NCBI RefSeq assembly: GCF_003574465.1
Contig: NZ_QOWC01000028.1
Location: 1 to 49,977 of the forward strand
Direction of reading: 5' to 3'
Length of the DNA stretch: 49,977 nt
Source: Methylobacterium crusticola
Lineage (GTDB): Bacteria > Pseudomonadota > Alphaproteobacteria > Rhizobiales > Beijerinckiaceae
In this document: positions 16,920-27,804 of the stretch, piece by piece
How positions within the stretch are numbered: position 1 is the first letter of the stretch
How the letters are laid out: each line of letters begins with the position of its first letter
Program-made: the position numbers and the translations under genes
The notes under the pieces: model-generated
Told to the model about the DNA's origin: nothing
Seen by the model: the letters and a program-made list of their open reading frames with translations, nothing else
The model's database searches: none

Positions 16920-19900
16920 ATGCGGGCCGGCATCTCGGGCTACTTCATCCGGTTTCCCATCGCCACGTCGCTGATCATGGCCGGGATCCTGTTCGTCGGG
17001 ATCGTGGCCTACCCGCTCCTCGGCGTCGCGCCGCTGCCGCAGGTGGATTTCCCGACCATCCAGGTCACCGCGCAGCTGCCCGGCGGCAGCCCCGAGACCA
17101 TGGCGTCCTCGGTGGCCCAGCCGCTCGAGCGGCAATTCTCGCAGATCCCCGGCGTGAGCCAGATGACCTCGACGAGCGCCCTCGGGATCTCGTCGATCAC
17201 GGTGCAGTTCGATCTCTCCCGCAACATCGACGCCGCCGCCAACGACGTCCAGGCGGCCATCAACGCCGCCGGCGGGCAGCTGCCCAAATCCCTGCCGAGC
17301 CCGCCGACCTACCGCAAGGTGAACCCGGCCGACTCGCCGATCCTGCTGCTCTCGGCCACCTCCGACACCCTGCCGCTGACGGAGGTCGACGACGCCGCCG
17401 ACGTGCAGCTCGCCCAGCGCATCAGCCAGGTCTCGGGCGTCGCCCAGGTGCTGATCGGCGGGCAGCAGAAGCCGGCGGTGCGCATCCAGATCGATCCGGC
17501 CAAGCTCGTCGCCAAGGACCTGTCGCTGGAGGACGTCCGCACCCAGCTCTCGCTGACGACGGTCAACAACCCGAAGGGCAACTTCGACGGCGGCACGCGC
17601 AGCTACACGGTCTACGCCAACGACCAGCTCACCGCCGCGAAGGACTGGAACGACGTCATCATCGCCTACCGCAACGGGGCGCCCCTGCGGGTGCGGGACA
17701 TCGGCGCGGCGGTGGCGGGCCCCGAGGACGCCAAGCAGGCGGCCTGGGCGAACGGCCGGCGCGGCGTGTTCCTGGTGATCTTCAAGCAGCCGGGCGCCAA
17801 CGTCATCGACACGGTGGACCGGATCAAGGCCGAGCTGCCGCGCATCACCGCGGCCCTGCCGGCCGGCATCGTGATCGAGACCCTGAGCGACCGCACCCAG
17901 ACCATCCGCGCCTCCGTGGAGGACGTGCAGTTCACCCTGCTGCTCACCATCGCGCTCGTGGTGGCGGTGATCTTCGTGTTCCTGCGCAGCGTCTGGGCGA
18001 CGATCATCCCGAGCATCACGGTGCCGCTGGCGCTGCTCGGCGCCTGCGCGCTGATGTGGATGGCCGGCTACACCCTCGACAACCTGTCCCTGATGGCGCT
18101 CACCATCGCGGTCGGCTTCGTGGTCGACGACGCCATCGTGGTGCTCGAGAACATCGCCCGCTACGTCGAGGAGGGGATGCAGCCCATGGAGGCGGCGCTC
18201 AAGGGCGCCGGCGAGATCGGCTTCACCATCGTGTCGATCAGCATCTCGCTCATCGCCGTGCTGATCCCGCTCCTCCTCATGGGCGGCATCATCGGGCGGC
18301 TGTTTCGCGAGTTCGCCGTGGTGCTGTCGATGACCATCGCGGTCTCGGCCTTCGTGGCCCTGTCGCTGACCCCCATGATGGCCTCGCGCTTCCTCAAGCC
18401 CCACGGGGCGGAGCGGCACGGCCGGCTCTACGTCCTGAGCGAGCGGGCCTTCGAGGCGCTGCTGCACGGCTACGAGCGCGCCCTCGACGCAGCCCTGCGC
18501 CACCGCTTCCTCACGCTCCTCACCTTCCTGGGCACCGTGGTGCTCACCGGCTACCTGTTCGTGATCATCCCCAAGGGGTTCTTCCCGCAGCAGGATACCG
18601 GGCTCATCGTCGGCATCACCGAGGGCGGGCAGGACATCTCGTTCGCCGCCATGCAGGCGCGCCAGGAGGCGGTCGGCGCCGTGATCCAGGCCGACCCGGA
18701 CATCGCCAGCGTCGCGATGTCGATCGGCGGCAGCGGCCAAGCCCTCAACAGCGGCCGCATGTTCATCACCCTGAAGCCGCGGGACGAGCGCCGCGCCGAC
18801 GCGTTCCAGATCATCGGCCGGCTGCGGCCGAAGCTCGACCGGCTCGCGGGCGTGCGGGTCTTCCTCCAGGCCTCGCAGGACGTGCGCACCGGCGGGCGCT
18901 CCTCGCGCACGCAGTTCGAGTACACGCTCCAGGACCCGAACCTCGACGAGCTCAACACCTGGGCGCCGCGCCTCCTGGAGCGGCTCAAGACGCTGCCCGA
19001 ACTGCGCGACGTCGCCACCGACCAGCAGACCAGCGGCACCACGCTCACCCTCGCGATCAACCGCGACGCGGCCTCCCGGTACGGCATCACGCCCCAGCTC
19101 ATCGACGACACGCTCTACGACGCGATCGGGCAGCGCCAGATCGCCCAGTACTTCACCCAGCTCAACAGCTACCACGTCGTCATGGAGATCCTGCCGGCTC
19201 TCCAGGGCTCGCCCGACACCCTGCGCAACATCTACGTGAAGTCGCCGACGACGGGGGGCCAGGTGCCGCTCGCGGCCTTCGCGACCTGGAGCACCGAGCC
19301 GGTGCGCCCGCTCTCGATCAGCCACCAGGGCCAGTTCCCGTCGGTGACGATCAGCTTCAACCTGGCGCCGAACGTGGCGCTCGGGCAGGCGACCGACGCG
19401 ATCGAGCGGGCGAACCGCGACATGCGGGTGCCGCTGACCCTGGCGACCGGCTTCCAGGGCACCGCGCAGGCGTTCCAGCAATCGCTCTCGACGGTGCCGC
19501 TCCTGATCCTGGCCGCCCTGGTGGTGGTCTACCTGATCCTGGGCGTGCTCTACGAGAGCTACATCCACCCGCTCACCATCCTGTCGACCCTGCCCTCGGC
19601 GGGCGTCGGCGCCCTCGCGATGCTCCTGTGGTTCGGCTACGATTTCAGCCTGATCGCGCTCATCGGCGTCATCCTGCTCATCGGCATCGTGAAGAAGAAC
19701 GGCATCATGCTGGTCGACTTCGCGATCGTGGCGGAGCGCACCGAGCAAATCGGCCCCGAGGAGGCGATCCGGCGGGCGGCCCTGCTGCGCTTCCGCCCGA
19801 TCCTCATGACCACCATGGCGGCGCTGCTCGGCGGCATCCCGCTGATGTTCGGCACCGGCACGGGCTCGGAGATCCGCCAGCCGCTCGGCTACGCCATGGT

Positions 19901-20069
19901 GGGCGGCCTCGCGGTGAGCCAGGTGCTCACCCTGTTCACGACCCCGGTGATCTACATCTACCTCGACAAGCTGGCCTCCTTCCTCTCGGGCGAGAACCCG
20001 GAGGCGCCCGCGGCGCCCGAGGTGGCGCGGATCGAGGACCGGCGGGACCTGCGCCAGGCCGCCGAGTAG
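16920..20069 (+). CDS. RND multidrug efflux transporter (MdtB/MdtC-like)
   Basis: The 1049-residue inner-membrane pump has the usual two repeats of six transmembrane helices with large periplasmic loops. Proton-relay aspartates Asp403-Asp404 lie in VGFVVDDAIVVLENIARYVEEG of the fourth helix. Other family blocks are VAPLPQVDFPTIQVTAQLPGGSPETMASSV, TIIPSITVPLALLGA, KGFFPQQDTG and GIVKKNGIMLVDFAI. It works with the adaptor just upstream. No outer-membrane channel gene is nearby, so a TolC-like protein elsewhere must complete the pump. No linked regulator is seen. Confidence 0.95.
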   Translation: MRAGISGYFIRFPIATSLIMAGILFVGIVAYPLLGVAPLPQVDFPTIQVTAQLPGGSPETMASSVAQPLERQFSQIPGVSQMTSTSALGISSITVQFDLSRNIDAAANDVQAAINAAGGQLPKSLPSPPTYRKVNPADSPILLLSATSDTLPLTEVDDAADVQLAQRISQVSGVAQVLIGGQQKPAVRIQIDPAKLVAKDLSLEDVRTQLSLTTVNNPKGNFDGGTRSYTVYANDQLTAAKDWNDVIIAYRNGAPLRVRDIGAAVAGPEDAKQAAWANGRRGVFLVIFKQPGANVIDTVDRIKAELPRITAALPAGIVIETLSDRTQTIRASVEDVQFTLLLTIALVVAVIFVFLRSVWATIIPSITVPLALLGACALMWMAGYTLDNLSLMALTIAVGFVVDDAIVVLENIARYVEEGMQPMEAALKGAGEIGFTIVSISISLIAVLIPLLLMGGIIGRLFREFAVVLSMTIAVSAFVALSLTPMMASRFLKPHGAERHGRLYVLSERAFEALLHGYERALDAALRHRFLTLLTFLGTVVLTGYLFVIIPKGFFPQQDTGLIVGITEGGQDISFAAMQARQEAVGAVIQADPDIASVAMSIGGSGQALNSGRMFITLKPRDERRADAFQIIGRLRPKLDRLAGVRVFLQASQDVRTGGRSSRTQFEYTLQDPNLDELNTWAPRLLERLKTLPELRDVATDQQTSGTTLTLAINRDAASRYGITPQLIDDTLYDAIGQRQIAQYFTQLNSYHVVMEILPALQGSPDTLRNIYVKSPTTGGQVPLAAFATWSTEPVRPLSISHQGQFPSVTISFNLAPNVALGQATDAIERANRDMRVPLTLATGFQGTAQAFQQSLSTVPLLILAALVVVYLILGVLYESYIHPLTILSTLPSAGVGALAMLLWFGYDFSLIALIGVILLIGIVKKNGIMLVDFAIVAERTEQIGPEEAIRRAALLRFRPILMTTMAALLGGIPLMFGTGTGSEIRQPLGYAMVGGLAVSQVLTLFTTPVIYIYLDKLASFLSGENPEAPAAPEVARIEDRRDLRQAAE

Positions 20070-20082
20070 GGCGGGGCGGCGC

Positions 20083-20796
20083 TCAGCCCCGGGCGCCCTC
20101 GCGCCCGCCCGCGACAGCCCGGGCCAGCGCCGCCCGGGCGAGCAGCCGGGTCGAGTCCAGGGTCGGCAGCGGCGCGTTCGCGTCGCTCATGAGGAGCGGG
20201 ATCTCGGTGCAGCCGAGGATCACGGCGTCGCAGCCCGCGCGCCTCATCCGCTCCATGACCGCCTGGAACACCGCCTCCGCCTCCGGGGTGAGGCGGCCGA
20301 GGACGAGTTCCTCCATGATGATGCGGTCGATGGCGTCCCGCTCCGCGGGCTCGGGCCGCACGCAGGCGAGCCCGCGCGCCGCCAGCGCCCCGGGATAGAC
20401 CGGGCCGTCGACGAGCCAGCGGGTTCCGGTGAGGCCGAGGCGGCGCCAGCCCCGCCGCACCGCCTCCTCGGCCACGACCTCGGCGATGTGCAGCCAGGGA
20501 CGGGGGGAGGCCGGGACGACGTACGCCATGGCCTGATGGATCGTGTTGTCGGGGCAGACCAGGAAATCCGCTCCGGCCGCTGCGAGCTTCTCGGCCGAGG
20601 ACAGCATGAGCGCGCCGACGCCCGCCCAGTCCCCGGCCTCGAGGTGCCGGACGTACGCGGCGAGGGCGTGGGTGTGCAGCGACACCTCCGGGTGCCCGTG
20701 CGGCCCGAGGAAGGCCGCGCCCTCGGCGCACACGGTCCGGTAGCAGAGCGCCGCCCCCTCGGCGGAGCAGCCGACGATGCCGATATGCTGCGTCAC
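20083..20796 (-). CDS. Aspartate/glutamate racemase-family protein
   Basis: The 237-residue product has the two catalytic-cysteine motifs of the Asp/Glu racemase superfamily: FLVCPDNTIHQAM in the first half and VILGCTEIPLLMSD in the second. The N-terminus is IGIVGCSAEGAALCYRTVC. The start is a GTG at 20796 after GGAGGTCGG, and the longer open frame upstream is unlike the family. It may racemise an acidic amino acid. Family members also include hydantoin racemase and maleate isomerase, so the substrate is open. It converges on the RND gene with 13 bases between stops. Confidence 0.85.
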   Translation of the reverse strand: MTQHIGIVGCSAEGAALCYRTVCAEGAAFLGPHGHPEVSLHTHALAAYVRHLEAGDWAGVGALMLSSAEKLAAAGADFLVCPDNTIHQAMAYVVPASPRPWLHIAEVVAEEAVRRGWRRLGLTGTRWLVDGPVYPGALAARGLACVRPEPAERDAIDRIIMEELVLGRLTPEAEAVFQAVMERMRRAGCDAVILGCTEIPLLMSDANAPLPTLDSTRLLARAALARAVAGGREGARG

Positions 20797-20923
20797 GACC
20801 CGACCTCCGCCCCGTTCAGCGTCGCACGGCGCGTCGGGTGGTGTCACGCCCGGCGCGAGGGCCGGCAGGTCTGCCCGGGCCGCGTCGGCATCCCGGCCGA
20901 CGCGGCCCGGCTCGCCGCGGCGG

Positions 20924-21319
20924 TCAGGCCACGGCGGCCTCCCGCTGCAGGCTGAGCAGCATGTTGGCCACCTGACGGACCTGCTGCTCGCTGTGCTGGA
21001 GGTCCTTCTTGCGGGCCCCTCCGAAGGCGAACTCGTCGTGGTCCACGATCGGGATCGGCAGCCCCTCGTCCTCGAAATGCGCGACCAGGTGGGCCAGGAG
21101 CTGGTCCCACACGCCCAGCCGCGACCAGCGGATGAAGGTCTGGGCCGCCATCCACCACGGCCCGAACTGCTCCGGCACCGATCGCCAGTTCGTGTCGTGC
21201 CAGTGCCGCCAGAGGATGGCGTTGACCGTCCGCCGGAGATCGTGCGGCTGCGTCTTGCCGCGCGGTCGGCAGACTTCGAGCAACGGCACCAGCACGGTCC
21301 ATTGCGCATCCGACAACAT
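20924..21319 (-). CDS. Isolated transposase-like (DUF4096/IS5-type OrfA) N-terminal domain protein
   Basis: The 131-residue product begins MLSDAQWTVLVPLLEV and continues with RRTVNAILWRHWHDTNWRSVPEQFGPW and FIRWSRLGVWDQLLAHL. This is the DNA-binding N-terminal pattern of IS5-family transposases (DUF4096). The expected DDE catalytic part is absent. Instead the last 40 residues (DEGLPIPIVDHDEFAFGGAR onward) are unlike a transposase, with a possible helical tail ending LLSLQREAAVA. No second transposase frame or terminal repeats are visible nearby. It is either an insertion-sequence remnant or a stand-alone protein that has kept the DNA-binding fold. Confidence 0.65.
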   Translation of the reverse strand: MLSDAQWTVLVPLLEVCRPRGKTQPHDLRRTVNAILWRHWHDTNWRSVPEQFGPWWMAAQTFIRWSRLGVWDQLLAHLVAHFEDEGLPIPIVDHDEFAFGGARKKDLQHSEQQVRQVANMLLSLQREAAVA

Positions 21320-21879
21320 CGCGTCCCCCTCGGATTCGTGCCCGTGAGACGCTATCTTACCAAAGGTAAGTTTGATGTACAGCCGTTTCTCACCCAGAGT
21401 TACAGGCGAAGATGGCGCCGGAGTGTCTGCACCGCTCCGCGAGTAGCGGATATGATGGGATCAGTCTCAGCACAGTAGAAGCATGCAGAGCATCCGCAGC
21501 CGCGCCTTGACCTGCAAATCACGCGTGTCGCGCGCGACCGCTCCAGCCAAGCTTGCCAATAATCCTGCCGCACCGTGCGTGTATCGCCCGCCGGAGGTGA
21601 GGGAAGCGCGACTGGAGCATCGGCCCGGATCTTGGACGGCGCCGCCTGCGAGCACGCGGGCCGGATCCCGGACACCCCGGACCGGGTCCGGCGGCCCCGG
21701 GAGAGCGGTCCCGCGGACGATGCGGGGCGCCGGCAGGCCGCCGGCCCGCGCCGGGCCTCGCGGAGCGGCGCGGGCGCCCGCGGCGCGGCGATGCCGTGGC
21801 GGAGTCGCGGCCGCGGGGTGGGGCGTCAGCGGGCGGGCCAGGCGACCGGATTGGTGTGGGGGATCGCGCGCGAGGCGAC
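21320..21879. other. Gene-free stretch before the tRNA genes
   Basis: Apart from the inverted repeat at 21356-21370 I find no gene with a convincing start site, recognisable family or plausible composition in these 560 bases. The open frames on both strands are Arg/Ala/Pro-rich shadows. Confidence 0.5.
21356..21370. promoter_or_regulatory. Perfect inverted repeat upstream of the transposase-like gene
   Basis: CTTACC-AAA-GGTAAG is a perfect 6-3-6 inverted repeat, 37 bases before the ATG of the minus-strand gene at 21319 and within a local AT-rich patch. It could be an operator or part of an insertion-sequence end. Confidence 0.35.
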
Positions 21880-21955
<76 letters not shown>

Positions 21956-21998
21956 ATCATCGTCCGCGGCGGCTGGGATCGTCCGCGTGGTCTCGCAT

Positions 21999-22021
21999 AA
22001 AAAAGGCCGCTCGCTGCGGCC
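21999..22021 (-). terminator. Intrinsic terminator downstream of the second tRNA-Ala
   Basis: Read on the minus strand: GGCCGC, loop AGCGA, GCGGCC, then TTTTTT. It lies 32 bases after the 3' end of the tRNA at 22054-22129, so that tRNA ends here and the copy at 21880-21955 is probably transcribed separately or by read-through. Confidence 0.8.
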
Positions 22022-22053
22022 CTGCATGTCCGGACCGGGTCCGGGAGGTCGGG

Positions 22054-22129
<76 letters not shown>

Positions 22130-22350
22130 ACATCCACCGCGGCGCTTGGGGTCGCCGCGAGCCCGGTCACCGCCCTCCTGGGGGAGGGGCGCCGCCGGTG
22201 AGCGGGTGTATATGAGGGCGCCGCTCCCGAGACAAGCCCCGCGGCGGGCTTTCTGCGAAGTTTTCACGACGGCGCCGGATCGCCCTGCGCTGGCAAGGCC
22301 TTAGTGCGAAGCCCGGGCGCTCCGCGCGAGCGCGGCGCCTCGGGTCCGGG

Positions 22351-22737
22351 TCACGATTCCTCGTCGCTCTCGATGTCGCCGTCGATGAAGTCCGAGACGT
22401 CGTCGCCGCTCTCCTCGTCCTCCTCCAGGAAGGTGTCGTCGTCCCGGCCGGCGGTGACCACGTCGGCATCGTCGTCCGCGGAGACGTCGGCCTCCTCCTC
22501 GGCGGCCTCGACCTCGTCGAGGGAGACCATCTCGGGAGCGCCGGCCTCCTCCTCCGTCTCCTCTTCCCGCGCCGGCCGGTTGGCGACCTCGGGGGCGGGG
22601 ACGCGCGTCGTCGTGAGGGCGGCGACCTGGTAGACGGTGCCGCATTTCGGGCACACGGCCGGGTCCCGGCTGAGGTCGTAGAACTTGGCGCCGCAGCTCA
22701 TGCACTGGCGCTTCAAGCCGAGTTCCGGTCTGGCCAC
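22351..22737 (-). CDS. TIGR02300/FYDLN-type zinc-ribbon protein with acidic tail
   Basis: The 128-residue product starts MARPELGLKRQCMSCGAKFYDLSRDPAVCPKCGTVYQ. Four cysteines (Cys12, 15, 29, 32) form a zinc ribbon around the FYDL motif that names the family. The remaining 80 residues are highly acidic (Glu/Asp runs) and probably disordered. The family is typical of alphaproteobacteria, and its function is not established to my knowledge. The start is a GTG at 22737. It is divergent from aroA across a 205-base gap, the usual neighbourhood of this family. Confidence 0.9.
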   Translation of the reverse strand: MARPELGLKRQCMSCGAKFYDLSRDPAVCPKCGTVYQVAALTTTRVPAPEVANRPAREEETEEEAGAPEMVSLDEVEAAEEEADVSADDDADVVTAGRDDDTFLEEDEESGDDVSDFIDGDIESDEES

Positions 22738-22772
22738 GGTAGGAACGTCCCTTCGATGTCAGGAAAGCGCCC

Positions 22773-22800
22773 GGTTAGTCGCGGGCGCCACCGCTGTCAA
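22773..22800 (-). promoter_or_regulatory. Candidate promoter for the FYDLN protein gene
   Basis: On the minus strand, TTGACA (22800-22795) is followed after 16 bases by CTAACC (22778-22773). The -35 match is perfect and the -10 weak. It lies about 35 bases before the GTG start. Confidence 0.35.
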
Positions 22801-22894
22801 ATACGCGCGGGCGCCCGCGCGGGGACGGCGCCCGGCGCGGGCGTCCCGGCCGGCCCGGAGGCCGGCGGATGACGCCGGGGCGTGCCCGTGCTAA

Positions 22895-24292
<1,398 letters not shown>

Positions 24293-24363
24293 CGGTCCAC
24301 GCCGCCGTACGGACGACCGTTCTGAGCGCGGACGCGGTCGGGCCCGAGGATGTGAGAGACGCG

Positions 24364-24987
24364 ATGATCATTGCGATCGACGGACCGGCGGCCTCCGGCA
24401 AGGGCACGCTCGCCAAGCGCCTCGCCATCCATTACGGGCTGCCCCACCTCGACACCGGCCTGCTCTACCGGGCGGTGGCCCTGGCGCTCCTCGACACCGA
24501 CCGGAAGCTCCCCGACCCGGAGGCCGCCGCCGCGGCGGCGCGCGCCCTGCGCGCCGAGGCGCTCGGCGATCCCCGCCTGCGGGAGCGCGCCATGGGCGAT
24601 GCGGCCTCGATCGTCTCGGCGATCCCGGCGGTGCGCGCCGCGCTCCTCGACTGGCAGCGCCGCTTCGCGGGGGCCCCGGAGGGCGCCGTGCTCGACGGGC
24701 GCGACATCGGCACGGTGGTCTGCCCGGGCGCGGCCGTGAAGCTGTTCGTGACCGCCTCCGCGGAGGAGCGCGCCCGGCGGCGCCACCGCGAGCTCGGCGG
24801 CCGGGGCGAGACGGCGACCTTCGAGGCGGTCCTGGCCGACATCGTGCGCCGCGACGCCCGCGACGCGGACCGCGACGCCGCGCCCCTGCGCGTGGCGCAG
24901 GACGCCGTGGTGATCGACACCACGGAGCTCGACGCCGACGCGGCGTTCCGGGCCGCGACCTCCGTGGTGGACGCCCGGCGCGGGTAG
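24364..24987 (+). CDS. cmk: Cytidylate kinase
   Basis: It phosphorylates CMP and dCMP with ATP. The 207-residue product starts [15 protein letters not shown] (P-loop, residues 7-15). It then shows [12 protein letters not shown] for substrate binding, the family block [23 protein letters not shown] and [12 protein letters not shown], followed by an R-D-rich lid. The ATG at 24364 is the family start; the open frame reaches further upstream over aroA. It probably shares a transcript with aroA. In many relatives rpsA follows, but here an MFS gene follows. Confidence 0.95.
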   Translation: MIIAIDGPAASGKGTLAKRLAIHYGLPHLDTGLLYRAVALALLDTDRKLPDPEAAAAAARALRAEALGDPRLRERAMGDAASIVSAIPAVRAALLDWQRRFAGAPEGAVLDGRDIGTVVCPGAAVKLFVTASAEERARRRHRELGGRGETATFEAVLADIVRRDARDADRDAAPLRVAQDAVVIDTTELDADAAFRAATSVVDARRG

Positions 24988-25129
24988 GGCGGGCGAGGGG
25001 GGGCGGATCCCGGGGGCTTGCAGCGCCGAGGCGGGCCCGGGTTTCGCGCGCAAGAACCGGGTTTCGGGGGACGCGGGCGCCCGCGCAGGGTGGCGGACCG
25101 GCCCCCGCGCGGCCGCCCGAGACGCCCCG

Positions 25130-26404
25130 ATGCGCCCCTCCTCGCTCCCCGCCCCGTTCCGCCGGCTCGCCTGGTCGAACCTCGTCGCGCAATCCGCCGA
25201 GCAGGTGGCGCTGTCGGCGATCCCGATCGTCGCGGTGCTCGCGCTCGGCGCCGGGGAGGGCGGGGCGGGCCTGCTCCAGACCGCCCTGACGCTGCCCTTC
25301 CTGCTCGTCGCGCTCCCGGCCGGCGTGCTGGCCGACCGGCTGCCGCGCCGCGCCCTCATGATCGGCGCGGAAGCCGCGCGGGCACTCGCCCTCCTGGCCA
25401 TCCTGGCGCTCGGCGCGGCCGGCACCCTCACCGGGCCGCTCCTCGCCGGGCTCGGGTTCGCCTGCGCGTGCGCCACCGTGGTGTTCAGCGTCGCGGCGCC
25501 GGCCCTGGTGCCGGCCCTGGTGCCGCCGTCGCGCCTCGGCACCGCCAACGCCCGGATCGAGCTCGCGCGGACGCTCGCCTTCGCGGGCGGCCCGGCCCTC
25601 GGCGGCGCCCTCGTGGGCGCGGCCGGGGCGGTGCCGGCCTTCGGGCTGGCGGCCGGGCTGTCGCTCGCCGCCGCCGTGCTCCTCGTCGGCATCCGGGAGC
25701 CGGCCCGGCCGGCCGTGGCCCGCCGGCATCCCTGGCGCGAGGTCCGCGAGGGGGCCGCCTTCGCGCTCCGGCACCCGCTGCTGCGGCCGGTGCTGGTGAC
25801 GCAGGGCGTGTTCAACACCGCCTTCTTCCTGCTGCTCACGGTCTTCGTGCCCTACGCGGCGCGCCACCTCGCCCTCGGCGCCACCGGGCTCGGGCTGATC
25901 CTCGGGCTCTACGGCCTCGGCATGATGGCGGGCGCGCTCCTCGCGCCCGCGATCCTGCGCCGCCTGCCGTTCGGGATCGTGGTCGGCACCGGCCCGGTCG
26001 CGGGGCTCGCCGCCGCGCTCGTCATGGCGCTGACGATCCGGCTGCCGAGCCCGGCCCTCGCGGGGGCGAGCCTGTTCCTGCTCGGGGCGGGACCGATCCT
26101 CTGGGTGATCAGCACCACCACGCTGCGCCAGGCGGTGACGCCGCCGCGCCTCCTCGGGCGGGTCACGGCCCTGAGCGTCATGACCCAGGGCGCGCGGCCC
26201 GTGGGCGCGGCGGTCGCGGCGCTCGTCGGCGGGCTCGCCGGGGCCGAGGCCTGCCTGCTCCTCGCCGTCGCGCTCTTCCTGGTGCAGGCCGGGGTGATCT
26301 GGGCCTCGCCGGCCGTGCGCCTCGCCGGCCTGCCGAAGCGGACGGGCGCGCCTCAGCCCGCCTCCAGCCGCCCGAGCGCCTCCAGGCAGCCCTGCAGGAT
26401 GTAG
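25130..26404 (+). CDS. MFS transporter (EntS-like MFS_3 group)
   Basis: The 424-residue membrane protein has about 12 hydrophobic helices and the loop motif [16 protein letters not shown] between helices 2 and 3. The layout ([28 protein letters not shown] start, a [19 protein letters not shown] central loop and a [15 protein letters not shown] helix late) matches MFS_3 exporters related to enterobactin exporter EntS. No siderophore genes are nearby, so the substrate is open. The last 17 codons overlap the 3' end of ruvX on the other strand, giving an unusual Arg/Ser/Pro-rich tail. Confidence 0.85.
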   Translation: MRPSSLPAPFRRLAWSNLVAQSAEQVALSAIPIVAVLALGAGEGGAGLLQTALTLPFLLVALPAGVLADRLPRRALMIGAEAARALALLAILALGAAGTLTGPLLAGLGFACACATVVFSVAAPALVPALVPPSRLGTANARIELARTLAFAGGPALGGALVGAAGAVPAFGLAAGLSLAAAVLLVGIREPARPAVARRHPWREVREGAAFALRHPLLRPVLVTQGVFNTAFFLLLTVFVPYAARHLALGATGLGLILGLYGLGMMAGALLAPAILRRLPFGIVVGTGPVAGLAAALVMALTIRLPSPALAGASLFLLGAGPILWVISTTTLRQAVTPPRLLGRVTALSVMTQGARPVGAAVAALVGGLAGAEACLLLAVALFLVQAGVIWASPAVRLAGLPKRTGAPQPASSRPSASRQPCRM

Positions 26405-26844
26405 GCGGCGGCGAGCTTGTCGACGAGCACGCCGCGGCGGGCCCGCGAGGCATCGGCCTCGATGAGGGTGCGGGTGACGGCGGCCGTCGAGAGGCGCTCG
26501 TCCCAGAACAGCACCGGCAGCGCCAGGAGGGGCCTGAGGTTGCGCACGAAGGCCCGGGTCGACTGGGAGCGCGGCCCCTCGCTGCCGTCCATGTTGAGGG
26601 GCAGCCCGACCACGAGGCCGCCGACGGCGTGGCGGCCGGCGATCGCCGCGAGGGCCGCGGCATCCGGGGTGAACTTCACGCGCCGGATGGTCTCCAGCGG
26701 CGAGGCGATCCGGCGCTCGACGTCGGAGAGCGCGAGGCCGATCGTCTTCGTGCCGAGGTCGAGCCCGAGCAGCCGGGCGCCGCCGCGCGACTGCGCCGCG
26801 AAGGCGGCGACGTCCTCCCGGTTCACGGGCGCACCCCGCGCCAT
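26353..26844 (-). CDS. ruvX: YqgF/RuvX-family Holliday junction resolvase-like protein
   Basis: The 163-residue product has the RNase H-like fold start [17 protein letters not shown], then [34 protein letters not shown] and a late [16 protein letters not shown] acidic-helix region. These are the family's catalytic blocks. It has been linked to 16S/23S pre-rRNA processing and to Holliday junction resolution. The ATG at 26844 is followed by a short variable N-terminus. Its 3' end overlaps the convergent MFS gene by 52 bases. Confidence 0.93.
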   Translation of the reverse strand: MARGAPVNREDVAAFAAQSRGGARLLGLDLGTKTIGLALSDVERRIASPLETIRRVKFTPDAAALAAIAGRHAVGGLVVGLPLNMDGSEGPRSQSTRAFVRNLRPLLALPVLFWDERLSTAAVTRTLIEADASRARRGVLVDKLAAAYILQGCLEALGRLEAG

Positions 26845-26978
26845 AGGTAAGGCTCGCCGGGGCGGGCGGCGCGGGGGCAGCCCGGCGCCGCCCGCCCGGC
26901 GTTCCCCGCCCGGGTCCCGCTCGCCCCCGCGACGCGGGGGAGCCCCCGCGGAACGAGCCCCGCTCCGGAGACACCCCG

Positions 26979-27683
26979 ATGCGCATCACCTGGTTCGGCC
27001 ATTCGACCTTCCGCCTCGACTTCGGTTCAGCCCACGTGTTGATCGATCCGTTCTTCAGCGGCAACCCAGCCTTCGCGGGGGGCGACCGCGGGCAGGCCAC
27101 CGCGGGCGCGACCCACATCCTGATCAGCCACGGCCACGGCGACCACGTCGGCGACACCCTGGAGATCGCCGCCGAGACGGGCGCCACGGTGGTGACCAAC
27201 TACGACCTGTGCATGTGGCTCGCGTCCAAGGGCCTGACGGCCTTCGAGCCGATGAACACCGGCGGGACCGTGGATGCCGGCGGGTTCCGGGTCACCCTGG
27301 TGCGGGCCGACCACTCGGCCGGGATGGGCGAGGCGGGCGTCACCGTGCCGCTCGGCCTGCCGAACGGGATCGTGGTGCGCGCGCCCGGCGAGCCGACCGT
27401 CTACCACATGGGCGACACCGACATCTTCGGCGACATGGCGCTGATCCAGGAGATCTACCGGCCCGACGTGCTGACGGTGCCGATCGGCGACCGCTTCACC
27501 ATGGGGCCGGAGACCGCCGCCCTCGCGGTGCGGCGGTTCTTCCAGCCCAAGGCCGTCTTCCCCTGCCACTACGGCTCCTTCCCGATCATCGGGCAGACCG
27601 CCGACGCCTTCGTGTCCGCCCTCGAGGGCAGCGGCGTGCAGGTGATCGTCCCCCACAAGGGGACGCCCGTCACGATCTCCTGA
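26979..27683 (+). CDS. UPF0173 metallo-beta-lactamase-fold hydrolase
   Basis: The 234-residue product begins [20 protein letters not shown]. Its metal site is HGHGDHVGD (His51, His53, Asp55, His56), with [10 protein letters not shown] and [11 protein letters not shown] supplying further ligands. This is the UPF0173 (YtkL-like) family of metal-dependent hydrolases, whose substrate is unknown. The ruvX / UPF0173 / gatCAB neighbourhood is common in alphaproteobacteria. Confidence 0.93.
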   Translation: MRITWFGHSTFRLDFGSAHVLIDPFFSGNPAFAGGDRGQATAGATHILISHGHGDHVGDTLEIAAETGATVVTNYDLCMWLASKGLTAFEPMNTGGTVDAGGFRVTLVRADHSAGMGEAGVTVPLGLPNGIVVRAPGEPTVYHMGDTDIFGDMALIQEIYRPDVLTVPIGDRFTMGPETAALAVRRFFQPKAVFPCHYGSFPIIGQTADAFVSALEGSGVQVIVPHKGTPVTIS

Positions 27684-27804
27684 GCGCCCCGGCGCGGGGA
27701 GCGGGCCTCGGCGGCGATTAGGGTTAACAAGAGGTTGACGTGGCGGCGGTCCGCTAAACCGCCTACCAAATCGTTAACCCGCCGTTCACCGGATCGAGGT
27801 CGCC

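Noticed and set aside
16635..19748. 1037-codon open frame on the minus strand opposite the RND gene
   Set aside because: The translation is Asp/His/Arg/Gly-rich with no family motif, while the plus strand encodes a clear RND pump with all expected motifs.
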